NCBI GenBank assembly: GCA_963824905.1
Contig: CAWGRH010000015.1
Coordinates: 49,758 to 113,757 of the forward strand
Length of the DNA stretch: 64,000 bases
Direction: 5' to 3'
Source of the DNA: JAJPKK01 sp963824905
GTDB lineage: Bacteria; Pseudomonadota; Alphaproteobacteria; Rhizobiales; Xanthobacteraceae
The position numbers were made by a program, and so were the translations under genes. Positions within the stretch are counted from its first letter, which is position 1, and each line of letters opens with the position of its first letter. The notes beneath the pieces are model-generated. The model saw only the letters and a program-made list of their open reading frames with translations. It was not told the origin of the DNA and ran no database searches. This document shows positions 45,185 to 54,156 of this stretch, piece after piece.

Positions 45185-46303
45185 TTACCTCACCACCATC
45201 AGCCGGTCGGTGTCGGTGACGTCGGACAAAAGCTCGCAGCCGCGCTCGGTGACGAGCACCATGTCCTTGTTCTGCATGCCGAAGCCGAAGCCGGTCTGGT
45301 AGATCAGCGGCTCGATGCCGAGCACCATGCCGGGCTCGAGCGGCTGGTCGGCAGTGGGGCCCAGATAGGGATCCTCGTGGAGGTGCAGCCCGATGCCGTG
45401 GCCGACGAAGGAGATGCGCGGCAGGGCAAGCTCCTCGGTCTTGGCGAGATAGCGCTCGTAAATCGCGCGGCTCGAAGCGCCCGGCTTCATGGTGTCGAGC
45501 AGCATGTGCTTGCAGGCGGTGAGATTGGCCCAGATGCGCTCAGCCTGCGGCGGCGCGGTTTCGACCACAGCGGTGCGGCAGACGCCGGCGTGATAGCCGC
45601 CGATAATCGGAAAGATCTCGACACGGCAGACGTCGCCGCGCGCGAGCACGCGCGAGGTCGGGCCGACATTGGGAAACACGCTGCGCTCGCCGGTTGCAAC
45701 GATCATCAGCGTGAAGGACTCCGCACCCTGCTCGTAGACACTGCGGGTGAGCGCGGCGGCGATGTCCATCTCCGTCGCGCCGGCGCCGACCGCGCCGAAT
45801 GCCGAGGCGATACCGCGGTCGGCGACGCGGGAGAGACGCCGCAACAGGTCGATCTCGTCCGCGGTCTTGATCTGGCGGAGACGCGCCAACACCGCCTGCG
45901 CGGCGACGAATTTCGCCGACGGCAGCAGCGCGGCGAGCTCGGCGAAATCGGCAGCCGGCAGGTAATCGAGCTCGAGGCCGATGCGCGCCTGCGCGAGGCC
46001 GTGCCGGCGCAGGAGATCGGCGGCGACCTTCATCGCTTCGAACGCGAACTCGCGCCACACCGCGATCTCGATGCCCTCGCCCGCCCTCGCCCGAATGGTG
46101 CTCGCCTCCATGTCGACCACCACGAGCGCCGCCGTGCCGTCTGCCTTCACCAGCGCCATTGCGTGGCGCCACCGCATCAACTTCTGGGTCGGCGACAGGA
46201 AACCGGTGACGTAGGCGAAGTTCTCGGGAGAGCACGAAAGGATCGCATCGAGGCCGCCCGCGTTCATCGCCTGAGCCTGCCGGTCGATGATGTCGTGGCG
46301 CAT
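45185..46303 (-). CDS. M24 (pita-bread) fold hydrolase with degenerate metal site
   Basis: A 372-aa protein. The N-terminal creatinase-type domain (GGLDAILSCSPENFAYVTGF) precedes the pita-bread domain. The metal-binding His and one Glu are kept (ISFVGHGIGLHLHEDPYLGP, EPGMVLGIEPLIYQTGFG). The two Asp ligands of metallo-members (DLG...GYxxDxxR) are replaced in RVEIFPIIGGYHAGVCRTAV, with Glu and Gly in their places. It may therefore be a metal-independent creatinase-like hydrolase rather than a proline aminopeptidase. ATG 46303 is chosen, with 46351 as an alternative. Upstream lies a pair of TGTGATCACA palindromes. Confidence 0.8.
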   Translation of the reverse strand: MRHDIIDRQAQAMNAGGLDAILSCSPENFAYVTGFLSPTQKLMRWRHAMALVKADGTAALVVVDMEASTIRARAGEGIEIAVWREFAFEAMKVAADLLRRHGLAQARIGLELDYLPAADFAELAALLPSAKFVAAQAVLARLRQIKTADEIDLLRRLSRVADRGIASAFGAVGAGATEMDIAAALTRSVYEQGAESFTLMIVATGERSVFPNVGPTSRVLARGDVCRVEIFPIIGGYHAGVCRTAVVETAPPQAERIWANLTACKHMLLDTMKPGASSRAIYERYLAKTEELALPRISFVGHGIGLHLHEDPYLGPTADQPLEPGMVLGIEPLIYQTGFGFGMQNKDMVLVTERGCELLSDVTDTDRLMVVR

Positions 46304-46415
46304 GCTGGAGGTCCGGAGCGGCCGCATTCGTGGGGGCCCGCCTCGGTTCATGCATTAGCAGCTTCGTTCGGAGAATGCCTAGAAGTTTTCTTCTTTTCAG
46401 AATGTTCCAGACTCA

Positions 46416-46462
46416 GCTGTGATCACACTTCACCTAATTGACGGGACTGTTGTGATCACAGC
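46416..46462. promoter_or_regulatory. paired TGTGATCACA palindromes
   Basis: Two perfect 10-bp palindromes TGTGATCACA at 46418-46427 and 46451-46460, extended to GCTGTGATCACA and TGTGATCACAGC in mirror orientation. They are spaced 33 bp start to start, about three helical turns. They lie upstream of the M24-fold gene and downstream of cofC, so they most likely regulate the M24/enolase-family pair. The shape suits a dimeric regulator of the GntR or CRP/FNR type; no regulator gene is adjacent. Confidence 0.6.
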
Positions 46463-46507
46463 CGCAAATATGCGCGCGCAGGCATATTCCGGGGCCGCGA
46501 GACAACC

Positions 46508-47113
46508 TCAGGGTCGATTCCATGCCGGATTTTCCGGCGCCCAGCGGCGATATTGCTCGGGGCGATCGACATCGAAGGCGAGATTCGGCGCTTCGACGGT
46601 CAGCGCCTCGAAGCCTCCCGCCCGCGCCTCGGCGCGGTGCGCCGCGTAGCTCCGCACGCCGAACGAGAAACGGAACCGGCGGAATGCACGCGAACCGAGA
46701 CGGAGCACGTTGGTGCCGGTCCTCGCCTCGTCGGGAACGATGACCACTTCCCCCGCCGCGGATGCGACCTTGCCGATCTCCGCGGGCGTCGCGAGTGGCA
46801 GGTCGATCGGGAGCACCAGACCGGCCTGACAACCTTCGGCGAGGACGTGCTGCCGGCCGTTCTCCAGCGCGGCGTTGAGGCCGCCGCCGCGGTCGGGAAT
46901 GACGGCGACGCCGTAGTCGCGGGCGATCGTCTCGACGCGCGGGTCGGAGGTCACGAGGCGCACCTGCCCCGGCGTCACCGCCTGGGTCGCGACGTCGAGA
47001 GTGCGGCACAGGAAGAACTCGCACAGCGCCCGCCGCGACCGCGGCGTCAGGCAACTGCCGAGCCGCGACTTGCCGCGGTCAAGATTTTTGCAGGGAATGA
47101 GGATGACCATCAT
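46508..47113 (-). CDS. cofC: 2-phospho-L-lactate (or PEP) guanylyltransferase CofC
   Basis: A 201-aa nucleotidyltransferase: VILIPCKNLDRGKSRLGSCL (NTP-binding N terminus with Lys/Arg), VRLVTSDPRV, GGGLNAALENGRQHV, GLVLPIDLPLATPAEI and VIVPDEARTGTNVL. It activates phospholactate or phosphoenolpyruvate with GTP for transfer to Fo by CofD. Its ATG overlaps the cofD stop by four bases. It is the last gene of the four-gene F420 operon. Confidence 0.88.
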   Translation of the reverse strand: MMVILIPCKNLDRGKSRLGSCLTPRSRRALCEFFLCRTLDVATQAVTPGQVRLVTSDPRVETIARDYGVAVIPDRGGGLNAALENGRQHVLAEGCQAGLVLPIDLPLATPAEIGKVASAAGEVVIVPDEARTGTNVLRLGSRAFRRFRFSFGVRSYAAHRAEARAGGFEALTVEAPNLAFDVDRPEQYRRWAPENPAWNRP

Positions 47114-48069
47114 CGCGCGATCACCGGCGCAAGCTCGCCGGCAAAGGCGAGAGCGGTGTGCGCGAGGGCGACGCGGTCATCCGCGTTGGACATCACCGTC
47201 GGCGCTACCTTCACTGCCATGCCCTCCGCGGCGATCTGTGGCGCGAGGCCCTGGTCAACGGTATCGATGACGAGGCCGTCGACAAGACCGGCATAGTGCC
47301 GCGCAATTCCGACCGCGGAGGCCGGCGCCCCGAGCTCCGCCATGATCTTGGCGGCCGGGCCTTTGATGGCAGCGCCACCGACGATGGGCGACACTGCGAC
47401 GATCGGACAGCCCTGCGCGCGCAGCCAGGCCCGCATCCCCGGCACCGCCAGGATCGGATCGACGCTCAGATAGGGGTTCGATGGGCAGATGATAATGGCG
47501 GAAAGCTCTCGTAACCTCGCGAGGGCCGGATTGAGACGCGCGGCAGGTGCGCCGTCGTAACGGATGCTGCGGACGGGGACCGCGCAGGCCAGGCGTACGA
47601 AATAATCCTGAAACGGCAGCTCGCCGTCCTCGGTGCGGATGATCGTGCGCACGGGATCGTCGCTCATCGGGAGCAATGTCGCAGTGACGCCGAGCGCGCG
47701 GCTCAGCGCGGCGGTGACCGCCGAGTGGGTGTCGCCCGCGGCGAGACGCTCGCTGCGCAGGACGTGGGTTGCGAGGTCACGGTCGCCGAGGCGGAACCAC
47801 GCCGGTCCGCCGAGCCGCTCCATCTGACCGAGGAAACTCCAGGTCTCGCCGGCAATCCCCCAGCCGGTCTGCGGATTGGCGATGCCAGCGAGCGTGTACA
47901 TCACGGTATCAAGGTCCGGCGAAATGTGCAGGCCGAGATGGGTGAAATCGTCGCCGGTGTTGACGATGACCGTGAGCCGATCGCCGAGGAGGCGCACCAA
48001 ACCGTCGGCGAGCTTCGCGCCGCCGACCCCGCCGGCGAGCGCCACGACATGTCCGGCGAATTCGCTCAT
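47110..48069 (-). CDS. cofD: 2-phospho-L-lactate transferase CofD (FbiA)
   Basis: A 319-aa protein with clear CofD text: VVALAGGVGGAKLADGLVRL, VIVNTGDDFTHLGLHISPDL, TVMYTLAGIANPQTGWGIAG, WFRLGDRDLATHVLR, ICPSNPYLSVDPILAVPGM and VVAVSPIVGG-type text (IVAVSPIVGGAAIKGPAAKI). It joins the activated phospho-acid to Fo to give F420-0 or dehydro-F420-0. The start codon overlaps the stop of the upstream nitroreductase-like gene, showing tight coupling. Confidence 0.93.
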   Translation of the reverse strand: MSEFAGHVVALAGGVGGAKLADGLVRLLGDRLTVIVNTGDDFTHLGLHISPDLDTVMYTLAGIANPQTGWGIAGETWSFLGQMERLGGPAWFRLGDRDLATHVLRSERLAAGDTHSAVTAALSRALGVTATLLPMSDDPVRTIIRTEDGELPFQDYFVRLACAVPVRSIRYDGAPAARLNPALARLRELSAIIICPSNPYLSVDPILAVPGMRAWLRAQGCPIVAVSPIVGGAAIKGPAAKIMAELGAPASAVGIARHYAGLVDGLVIDTVDQGLAPQIAAEGMAVKVAPTVMSNADDRVALAHTALAFAGELAPVIAR

Positions 48070-48761
48070 CAGGACGCGCTCGACATCGGCGCGTCGGCCG
48101 AACCGGCGGCCGATGCGCTCACCGTGGCGGCATAGCGCACGAATGCCTCCGGCGGCTTGCGCGGCCGGTCGCGACCGGCATCAGCGGGAAAGCCGAGCGT
48201 GATGAGCCCCTGCGGTTGCCACGCCGACGGCACGTCGAGGCTCGCCCGCACCACCTCGGCGCAGAACAGTGGTGCGCACATCCAGCAGGCCGCAAGGCCC
48301 TCGGCGTGGGCCGCGAGCAGGAGGTTCTGCGTTGCCATCGCCGTACTCTGCACCGCCATCAGGAACTCGGCGCAGGAGCGCGCCTCGTCCGGGTAGACAT
48401 CGGCCTCCTCCAGGGTGAGGCAGACGAGGACCAGCACCGGCGCGCTCGTGATCCGCGCATGGGAGCGCGCGACGTCGCGGGCGATTGCATCTTGCGGATC
48501 GCCGTCGCGGGCACGGTCGGCGGCGAGCCGTTCGCCCATGGCGTGGGCGAGCGCCGCTTTGGCGGGAGCATCCTCGATCACGAGATAGCGCCAGGGCTGC
48601 CGGTTGTGCGCCGAGGGCGCCGCCGCGGCGCTCATGAACATGCGTTCGAGCACATCACGCCCGACAGCGTCCGGCAGATAGCGCCGGATCGAGCGGCGGC
48701 TGCGCATCAGGCGATGCGCGGCTGCGGCGGCGTCGGACGCCGGAGCGTGCGAGATCATCAT
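48069..48761 (-). CDS. nitroreductase-fold protein, FbiB C-terminal-domain-like
   Basis: A 230-aa FMN-binding nitroreductase-fold protein: LMRSRRSIRRYLPDAVGRDV, AAAAPSAHNRQPWRYLVIED, ARSCAEFLMAVQSTAMATQN, NLLLAAHAEGLAACWMCAPL and QGLITLGFPA. The combination with cofE upstream (ATGA overlap) and cofD downstream mirrors the two-domain FbiB of mycobacteria, whose C-terminal domain reduces dehydro-F420-0. I infer the same role for this free-standing protein. A BluB-like function is less likely given the operon. Confidence 0.8.
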   Translation of the reverse strand: MMISHAPASDAAAAAHRLMRSRRSIRRYLPDAVGRDVLERMFMSAAAAPSAHNRQPWRYLVIEDAPAKAALAHAMGERLAADRARDGDPQDAIARDVARSHARITSAPVLVLVCLTLEEADVYPDEARSCAEFLMAVQSTAMATQNLLLAAHAEGLAACWMCAPLFCAEVVRASLDVPSAWQPQGLITLGFPADAGRDRPRKPPEAFVRYAATVSASAAGSADAPMSSAS

Positions 48762-49529
48762 CGGAAGAGATCCTTTTCCCGCGCACGGATGAGCTCGCTT
48801 GCGGTGCCGTCGCGACGGCCATAGCGCAGGCCGCGAATGAGCACCACCGGTGTCCCCTCCCCTGCCTGGCCCATGACGAGCGACGCCGCGGCCGCGAGCT
48901 CGTCGGCAAGGCCGACCTCGGTCGTTTCCAGCGGCCGGCCGAAAAGATCGGGCGTGCCTCGCAAATCCAGCAGTCCCGGCAATCCGGCGACGCCGATCGC
49001 GGTGCCTATGGTGCCGTTGCGCCAAGCCCGCCCGATGCTGTCGATGATCATGATGCCGGCCTCGGCACCGGTCGCCGCGCGCGACCGCGCGCCGAAGCTC
49101 GGCGCAGGAGCGGTCGGGATCGCGCGGCAACAGCAGGACATGCTCGCGCCCATCGACATTCGAGCGGTCGATGCCGGCATTGGCGAGCACGAGGCCGAGT
49201 TTATGGGCGACGATCAGCGCGCCCGGACGATGGCGCAGCACCTCGGTCGATTCTGCAAGGATCAGCTCGACCACGCGCGCGTCCTTGCCGGTCTCCTCGG
49301 CGAGGATGACCGCGCGGGGCGATGGCGTAACAGTGGCGAGATCGACCAGTCGGCCTTCCGCCTTGGAGACGATCTTTTGTGCCAGCACAAGAACGTCGCC
49401 GGCGGCCAGCGCAAGATCGGCGTCGCGCAGGGCCTTGACGATGATCGCGGCGAGATCGTCGCCGGCCGCGATCATGGGAATGCCGGGCAGCGCGGCGAGG
49501 ACAAGGCCTTGCGAGTGAGCGGATGTCAT
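48758..49529 (-). CDS. cofE: F420-0:gamma-glutamyl ligase CofE, frameshifted
   Basis: About 256 aa when rejoined. N-terminal half: VLAALPGIPMIAAGDDLAAI, VLVLAQKIVSKAEGRLVDLA, LAESTEVLRHRPGALIVAHK, LVLANAGIDRSNVD. C-terminal half: GIMIIDSIGRAWRNGTIGTA, IGVAGLPGLLDLRGTPDLFG, LADELAAAASLVMGQAGEGT, PVVLIRGLRYG. A single extra base in the GC-rich stretch at about 49085-49105 separates the halves. CofE adds gamma-linked glutamates to F420-0. It is the first gene of the operon. Confidence 0.87.
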
Positions 49530-49591
49530 GTCTGCGATAATCCCACGGCTGTGGGGTTACCGGGAAATCAATCGCGTGTCATTCATCACCC

Positions 49592-49696
49592 GTCATTCCG
49601 GGCGCCGCGCAGCGGCGAACCCGGAATCAGACGACTTCGCCCGACGTGCCGCATCCTGGATTCCGGGTTCGCGCTGGCGCGCGCCCCGGAATGACG
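49592..49696. repeat. palindromic intergenic repeat, family 1 (copy 2)
   Basis: GTCATTCCGGGCGCCGCGCAGCGGCGAACCCGGAATCAG...CTGGATTCCGGGTTCGCGCTGGCGCGCGCCCCGGAATGACGG. It closely matches 24213-24312, including the inner CCCGACGTGCCGCA-like centre. It lies upstream of cofE and immediately after the polysaccharide-deacetylase-type gene. Confidence 0.85.
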
Positions 49697-49707
49697 GTGT
49701 CGCGCAG

Positions 49708-50559
49708 TCAGAAGAACCGCTGCGAAAACGGCACGGCCTCGCGCTTGCTGTCGAGGAAATACTTCGCGAGCTCGCGATGGGTGGGGAACCAGACATCGGT
49801 GAACTCGGTGAAATAGCGCAGCAGCTTCAAGAGCTGCGCGGCCACCAGTGGCCGGCCGCCGAAATGGGCGTGAATGCCGAGATGGAGAATGCCGGCCGGC
49901 TCGTGGGCGTAGAGATACTCGAAGCTGTCCTTGTAGACGTCGAAGAAATCGCGCGGGCTTGCGCGCAGCACGCGGTTGTCGACGAACTCCGAGAACGGCA
50001 GCGCGACGATTTCTCCACTCGCGGTCTTCTCGCGGCGCGGCATGCTGCTGTCGAGAGCGTCGGCATGGTAGACGATGCCTTCCTGGACCAGGATGTCGGT
50101 GGTGAGTTCGTTCCAGCCGTAGACGGACGACACCCAGCCCTTGGGACGTTCGCCGCTTGCCTCGGCGAGAATGTCGAGGCTCTTGGCGATGGTCGCCTTC
50201 TGCACCTCCGGCGTCATCTCCAGAAGGTACTGGTCCTGCGAGTAGCCGTGACCCTCGACCAGGTGCCCGGACTTGACGATCTGCTTCATGGCGTCGGGAT
50301 AAAGCTCGGCCGAGCGGGCATTGCAGAACACCGATCCCCGCAAATGACAGAGGTCGAGGGTGCGGATCAGCCGCCAGATGCCCTCCTTGCCGCCGTAGGT
50401 CGACCATTGGACGCCCGCGTGATCGACGGCGCCGCCGCGCAACGGCGTCGTGCGGGTGAAGTAGTTCGGCGACTTTCCTTCGGCCCAGCTTTCGAGCAGC
50501 AGGCTGACGAGGATCGCCACACGCTTGCCGTGCGGCCAGGAGAACGCGGGTACCGTCAT
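49708..50559 (-). CDS. polysaccharide deacetylase/PuuE-like hydrolase
   Basis: A 283-aa protein from ATG 50559, behind GAAGGAAA. It shows the NodB-like (beta/alpha) barrel as modified in PuuE-type allantoinases and related amidases: VAILVSLLLESWAEGKSPNY, STYGGKEGIWRLIRTLDL, IVKSGHLVEGHGYSQDQYLL, WVSSVYGWNELTTDILVQEG and ILHLGIHAHFGGRPLV. The classical TFDDG motif is absent. It probably hydrolyses an amide or acyl bond on a small molecule rather than chitin. It is the last gene of a five-gene minus-strand run. Confidence 0.8.
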   Translation of the reverse strand: MTVPAFSWPHGKRVAILVSLLLESWAEGKSPNYFTRTTPLRGGAVDHAGVQWSTYGGKEGIWRLIRTLDLCHLRGSVFCNARSAELYPDAMKQIVKSGHLVEGHGYSQDQYLLEMTPEVQKATIAKSLDILAEASGERPKGWVSSVYGWNELTTDILVQEGIVYHADALDSSMPRREKTASGEIVALPFSEFVDNRVLRASPRDFFDVYKDSFEYLYAHEPAGILHLGIHAHFGGRPLVAAQLLKLLRYFTEFTDVWFPTHRELAKYFLDSKREAVPFSQRFF

Positions 50560-50600
50560 GGGATTTCCTTCGGCTGCAGCAACGAAATACACAAAAAAAT

Positions 50601-51746
50601 TCAGTCGGCACGCAACCGCGCGACCGCAGCCTCATCGACCTCTACTCCGAGGCCGGGGCCGGACGGCAGTGCCACCAGGCCGCTCTCCATCACCAGCGGC
50701 CGGCGCACGATGTCCTCGGCGAGGTAGAAATGGGTGAGGCTCACGCCCCAATCGACATTGTGGACGGCGCAGGCGAGGTGCACGGTCGCAGCCGAGGCGA
50801 GCGACGACTCGGCCATCTTCGAGGCGATATTCATCGCGAGCCCGAGGCGGCGGCACAGCGCGGCGGCGGCGAGCGCACCGGAGAATCCGCCAAGCTTGAT
50901 GAGCTTGAGCGAGACACCCCGCGCACCGGCCGCGGCGTGGGCCTCGATGTCGCGGAGCGAGTGGATGCCCTCGTCGGCGCCGATCGCGACCGGCGTTGCG
51001 CGGGTGAGCGCGGCGAGCCCGCTCATGTCGTCGGGCGCGAAGGGCTGCTCGAGGAAGGCCAGGCCTGCATCGGTGGTCGCCTCGAGAAAGCGCTTCGCCG
51101 TTTCGTGGGAGAACCCGCAATTGGCGTCGGCGCAGAGCGGCATGTCGGGTCCGAGCGCTTCCCGCACGGCCAGTGCAGCGGCAACCTCCGACCCGAGCGG
51201 CTTGACGCCGACTTTGAGCTTGAAGAAGCGGATGCCGGCGGCCTTGCGCGCCGCCGCCTCGGCGACGTCCTGCTCCGGCGTCGCATTGCCGACGAGCCAC
51301 ATCGGGGCGACCGCTTGGCGGACCGCGCCACCGATGAGATCGATTACCGACACGCCCGCGGAACGTGCGGCGAGATCAATGAGCGCCATCTCAACAGCCG
51401 AGTGCGCGCCCGTGTTGCCGTAGAGGACCGTGCGCATGCGTTTGAGGAGCGCAGGCCGCATCCAAGCGTCGGCCCCGATGAGCACGGGCGCGAGATGGTC
51501 ACGCACCGCGGAAACGAGGCCGGCGATGGTATCCCCGGTCATGGTCGGTGCCGACGCCGCCTCACCCCAGCCGACGGTCCCGTTCTCGCCCTCGATACGC
51601 ACCAGGAGGTTGTGCGCATGTGTCACCGTCTCGGCGGCCATCTTCACGGGCTTGGTGAGCGGCAGGGCGAGCGCGATCGCATCGACCCGGCGGATCGCGA
51701 GCGGCGCGCGGGCGAGTTCGGACGGACGATCGGCGGCAACCTGCAT
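50601..51746 (-). CDS. mandelate racemase/muconate lactonizing enzyme family protein
   Basis: A 381-aa enolase-superfamily protein: capping domain AIALALPLTKPVKMAAETVT, barrel KxK in RFFKLKVGVKPLGSEVAAAL, metal ligands in LCADANCGFS (Asp), AFLEQPFAPDDM (Glu) and IGADEGIHSLRD (Asp/Glu), then GVSLKLIKLGGFSGALAAAA with a second catalytic Lys. This is the MLE/dipeptide-epimerase-like layout. It differs from the relative at 44004-45173. It is 89 bp downstream of the Gfo/Idh gene. Confidence 0.9.
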   Translation of the reverse strand: MQVAADRPSELARAPLAIRRVDAIALALPLTKPVKMAAETVTHAHNLLVRIEGENGTVGWGEAASAPTMTGDTIAGLVSAVRDHLAPVLIGADAWMRPALLKRMRTVLYGNTGAHSAVEMALIDLAARSAGVSVIDLIGGAVRQAVAPMWLVGNATPEQDVAEAAARKAAGIRFFKLKVGVKPLGSEVAAALAVREALGPDMPLCADANCGFSHETAKRFLEATTDAGLAFLEQPFAPDDMSGLAALTRATPVAIGADEGIHSLRDIEAHAAAGARGVSLKLIKLGGFSGALAAAALCRRLGLAMNIASKMAESSLASAATVHLACAVHNVDWGVSLTHFYLAEDIVRRPLVMESGLVALPSGPGLGVEVDEAAVARLRAD

Positions 51747-51835
51747 GTTCGGCCCTGTGGGTGCTGGAAGGCTCGCGACTTATAGCACCAGGGGTCGGCT
51801 TGTCATGTGCGTGTCCCTCCCCGGCCAAGCCCGCC

Positions 51836-52942
51836 TCAGTCCTTGAGCGGCAGGCGCACCGGAGCGCCGGTCGCGACCGCGCGCTCGATCGCGATGGTCG
51901 TCTCGAGATTGATGCGCGCCTCGGCAGGCGTGGTGTGCACGGTCGGCTCGCCGGTCGCGAGGTAATCGAGCCAAGCACGGGTCTCGTTGCCCAGGGGTCC
52001 CCAGAAATTGCCGACGGCCCAGTCGCCCGCGGTGTTGCTGCCGAGAAACGCCATCTCGACGGCGTGATCGGGCACGTAGGCGTGGGGGATGCCCTTCTCG
52101 GAAAACAGCAGATGATCCATGTGGTCGTCGTCGATGATCATGGTGCCTTCGGTGCCGAGCAATTCGACCCGGTCGGACTGTCCGAGCGTCGGATAGCGCG
52201 CGGGGAGCGCGTAGCTCACGCCGAGATTGACCACGGCGCCGTCGGCGAAGGTCACGATCGCCCAGGTCACGTCGTGGGCGCCGAAACCCGCCGCCTTGAA
52301 GATGCCGTGCTGGCCGCGGGCAACCACCTCGACCGGCCGATTGCCTTCGAGAAACCAGCACATGAGATCGACGTAGTAGGTGAGCACGTCGAGCACCGGT
52401 GTCGCGTGCGGGTCGCGCGCGAGAATGGCGAAGGCCTGCGCGCGCGAATTGTAGACCCGCGCGGTGCCGCCCACGACCGTGCCGAGCCGGCCGTGGCGCA
52501 TCTGCTCCTTGGCGCGCAGGAAGCATTCCTTGTAGCGCCGGCTGTAGCCGACCCGCAGGTCGCCGCCCTGCGCCGCAGCAAGGATCTTGTCGGCACTTTC
52601 GATGGTGAACGCCAGCGGCTTCTCCACCAGCACCGGCTTGCCGAGCGAAAGCGCCTTGCAGACGGGCGCGACGTGCTCCTGCTCCGGCGTCGAGACGATG
52701 ACCGCGGTGACTTGCGGATCGGCGATGACGGCGTCGTTGTCGCAACTGTGCAGGTCGGCGCCCGCGGCCTCGGCGAGCGTGCGGGCGCGGGCGGGATCGC
52801 GGTCGGCAATGGCGAGGAAGCGCACCGCCGGATGCATTGCCGCAAGCCGTGCCCGCAGCGTTCCGATGCGCCCGGCGCCGATCACGGCGATACCCAGATC
52901 GCCGCGCTTCGCGTCACCGCGCTTGCCGGCGCCGCGCATCAC
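51836..52942 (-). CDS. Gfo/Idh/MocA-family NAD(P)-dependent oxidoreductase
   Basis: A 368-aa protein. The dinucleotide-binding fold is IAVIGAGRIGTLRARLAAMH, with VIVSTPEQEHVAPVCKALSL and the hallmark KPVLVEKPLAFTIESAD. The C-terminal substrate domain is LDVLTYYVDLMCWFLEGN. It would oxidise or reduce a cyclitol, sugar or sugar-acid derivative. Its ATG overlaps the stop of the CoA-transferase gene by four bases. Confidence 0.9.
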   Translation of the reverse strand: MMRGAGKRGDAKRGDLGIAVIGAGRIGTLRARLAAMHPAVRFLAIADRDPARARTLAEAAGADLHSCDNDAVIADPQVTAVIVSTPEQEHVAPVCKALSLGKPVLVEKPLAFTIESADKILAAAQGGDLRVGYSRRYKECFLRAKEQMRHGRLGTVVGGTARVYNSRAQAFAILARDPHATPVLDVLTYYVDLMCWFLEGNRPVEVVARGQHGIFKAAGFGAHDVTWAIVTFADGAVVNLGVSYALPARYPTLGQSDRVELLGTEGTMIIDDDHMDHLLFSEKGIPHAYVPDHAVEMAFLGSNTAGDWAVGNFWGPLGNETRAWLDYLATGEPTVHTTPAEARINLETTIAIERAVATGAPVRLPLKD

Positions 52943-54156
52943 ACCACCTTGGCGCTGCGCAGCGCCGCGATCTCCGCGGCGGCGAGGCCGAGCTCCTGGC
53001 TGAGAATTTCATCGGTGTGCTCGCCGAGCAGCGGCGGCGGCCGGCGCACCGAGGCGGGCGTGCCGGAGAACTTGTAGGGCATGCCGACGAGCTTCAGTTC
53101 GCCGATCGCCGGGTGCTGCACCGTCTCGATCATGTCGCGTGCCGCCGCCTGCGGCTCGGCGAGTGCCTCGGCGACCGAATTGATGCGGCCGCAGGGTACG
53201 CCGACCGCCTTGAGCTTGGCGATCCAGGCGTCGGCGGTGTCGCCCGCGAGCGCCTTGGCGATCGAGCCGTCGACCAGGTCGCGGTTCTCGACGCGGGCGC
53301 GATTGGTGTTGTAGCGCGGATCGTCGGCCCATTCGGGGTGACCGAGCACGGCGGCGCATTTGGCGAACTGGGTCTCGTTGCCGATCGCGAGCGCCATCAT
53401 GGCGTCGCTCGCTTCGTAGGTGGTGTAGGGCACGAGGCTCGGATGGCCGTTGCCGAACCTTCCGCCGCCTTTCCCCGCCACCAGCACGTTGGAGGCGACG
53501 TTGATCAGCATCAGCAGCGACGTCTCGAACAGCGACAGCTCGACCTTCTGGCCGCGACCGGTCGTATGGCGCGCATTGAGCGCGGCGAGAATGGCGTTGC
53601 ACGCCAGCATTCCCGTGCACACGTCGACGATGGCGACGCCGTACTTGGTCGGTGTCCCGTCCGGCTCCCCGCAGATGCTCATCAGCCCGGACTCCGCCTG
53701 CAGCACGAAATCGTAACCGGGCAGCGCCGCCTTCGGCCCGCTGGTGCCGTAGCCGGTGATGGCGCAGCGCACCGCGCGCGGCGCGTGGGCCTCGAACCAT
53801 TCGTCGGTGAAGCCCCACTTCGCCATGGTCCCGAGCTTGAAATTGTCGATGACGACGTCCGCCTTGTCGATGAGAGCGGCAAGCAGCTTGCGGCCCGCCG
53901 GTACCGCCATGTTCAGCGTCATCGAACGCTTGTTGCGGTTGGTCGTCAGAAAGTAAGCGGATTCGCCTTCGGCGAACGGCGGTCCCCAGCTGCGGGTATC
54001 GTCGCCGCGATCCGGCGGTTCGACCTTGATGATGTCGGCACCCATGTCGCCAAGCATCATCGCGCACAACGGGCCGGCGAGAACGCGGGTGAGGTCGAGA
54101 ACACGGACGCCGGCCAACGCGCCCTGCGAGGTCTCGTCTTGCGAAATGGCCATCAT
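52939..54156 (-). CDS. CaiB/BaiF family (family III) CoA-transferase
   Basis: A 405-aa protein: VRVLDLTRVLAGPLCAMMLG, DMGADIIKVEPPDRGDDTRS, FLTTNRNKRSMTLNMAVPAG, ITGYGTSGPKAALPGYDFVL, GRGQKVELSLFETSLLMLIN and KAVGVPCGRINSVAEAL. It transfers CoA between carboxylic acids in a ternary complex. The ATGATG start overlaps the stop of the enoyl-CoA hydratase-type gene. It probably activates a carboxylate processed by the neighbouring enzymes. Confidence 0.92.
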   Translation of the reverse strand: MMAISQDETSQGALAGVRVLDLTRVLAGPLCAMMLGDMGADIIKVEPPDRGDDTRSWGPPFAEGESAYFLTTNRNKRSMTLNMAVPAGRKLLAALIDKADVVIDNFKLGTMAKWGFTDEWFEAHAPRAVRCAITGYGTSGPKAALPGYDFVLQAESGLMSICGEPDGTPTKYGVAIVDVCTGMLACNAILAALNARHTTGRGQKVELSLFETSLLMLINVASNVLVAGKGGGRFGNGHPSLVPYTTYEASDAMMALAIGNETQFAKCAAVLGHPEWADDPRYNTNRARVENRDLVDGSIAKALAGDTADAWIAKLKAVGVPCGRINSVAEALAEPQAAARDMIETVQHPAIGELKLVGMPYKFSGTPASVRRPPPLLGEHTDEILSQELGLAAAEIAALRSAKVV

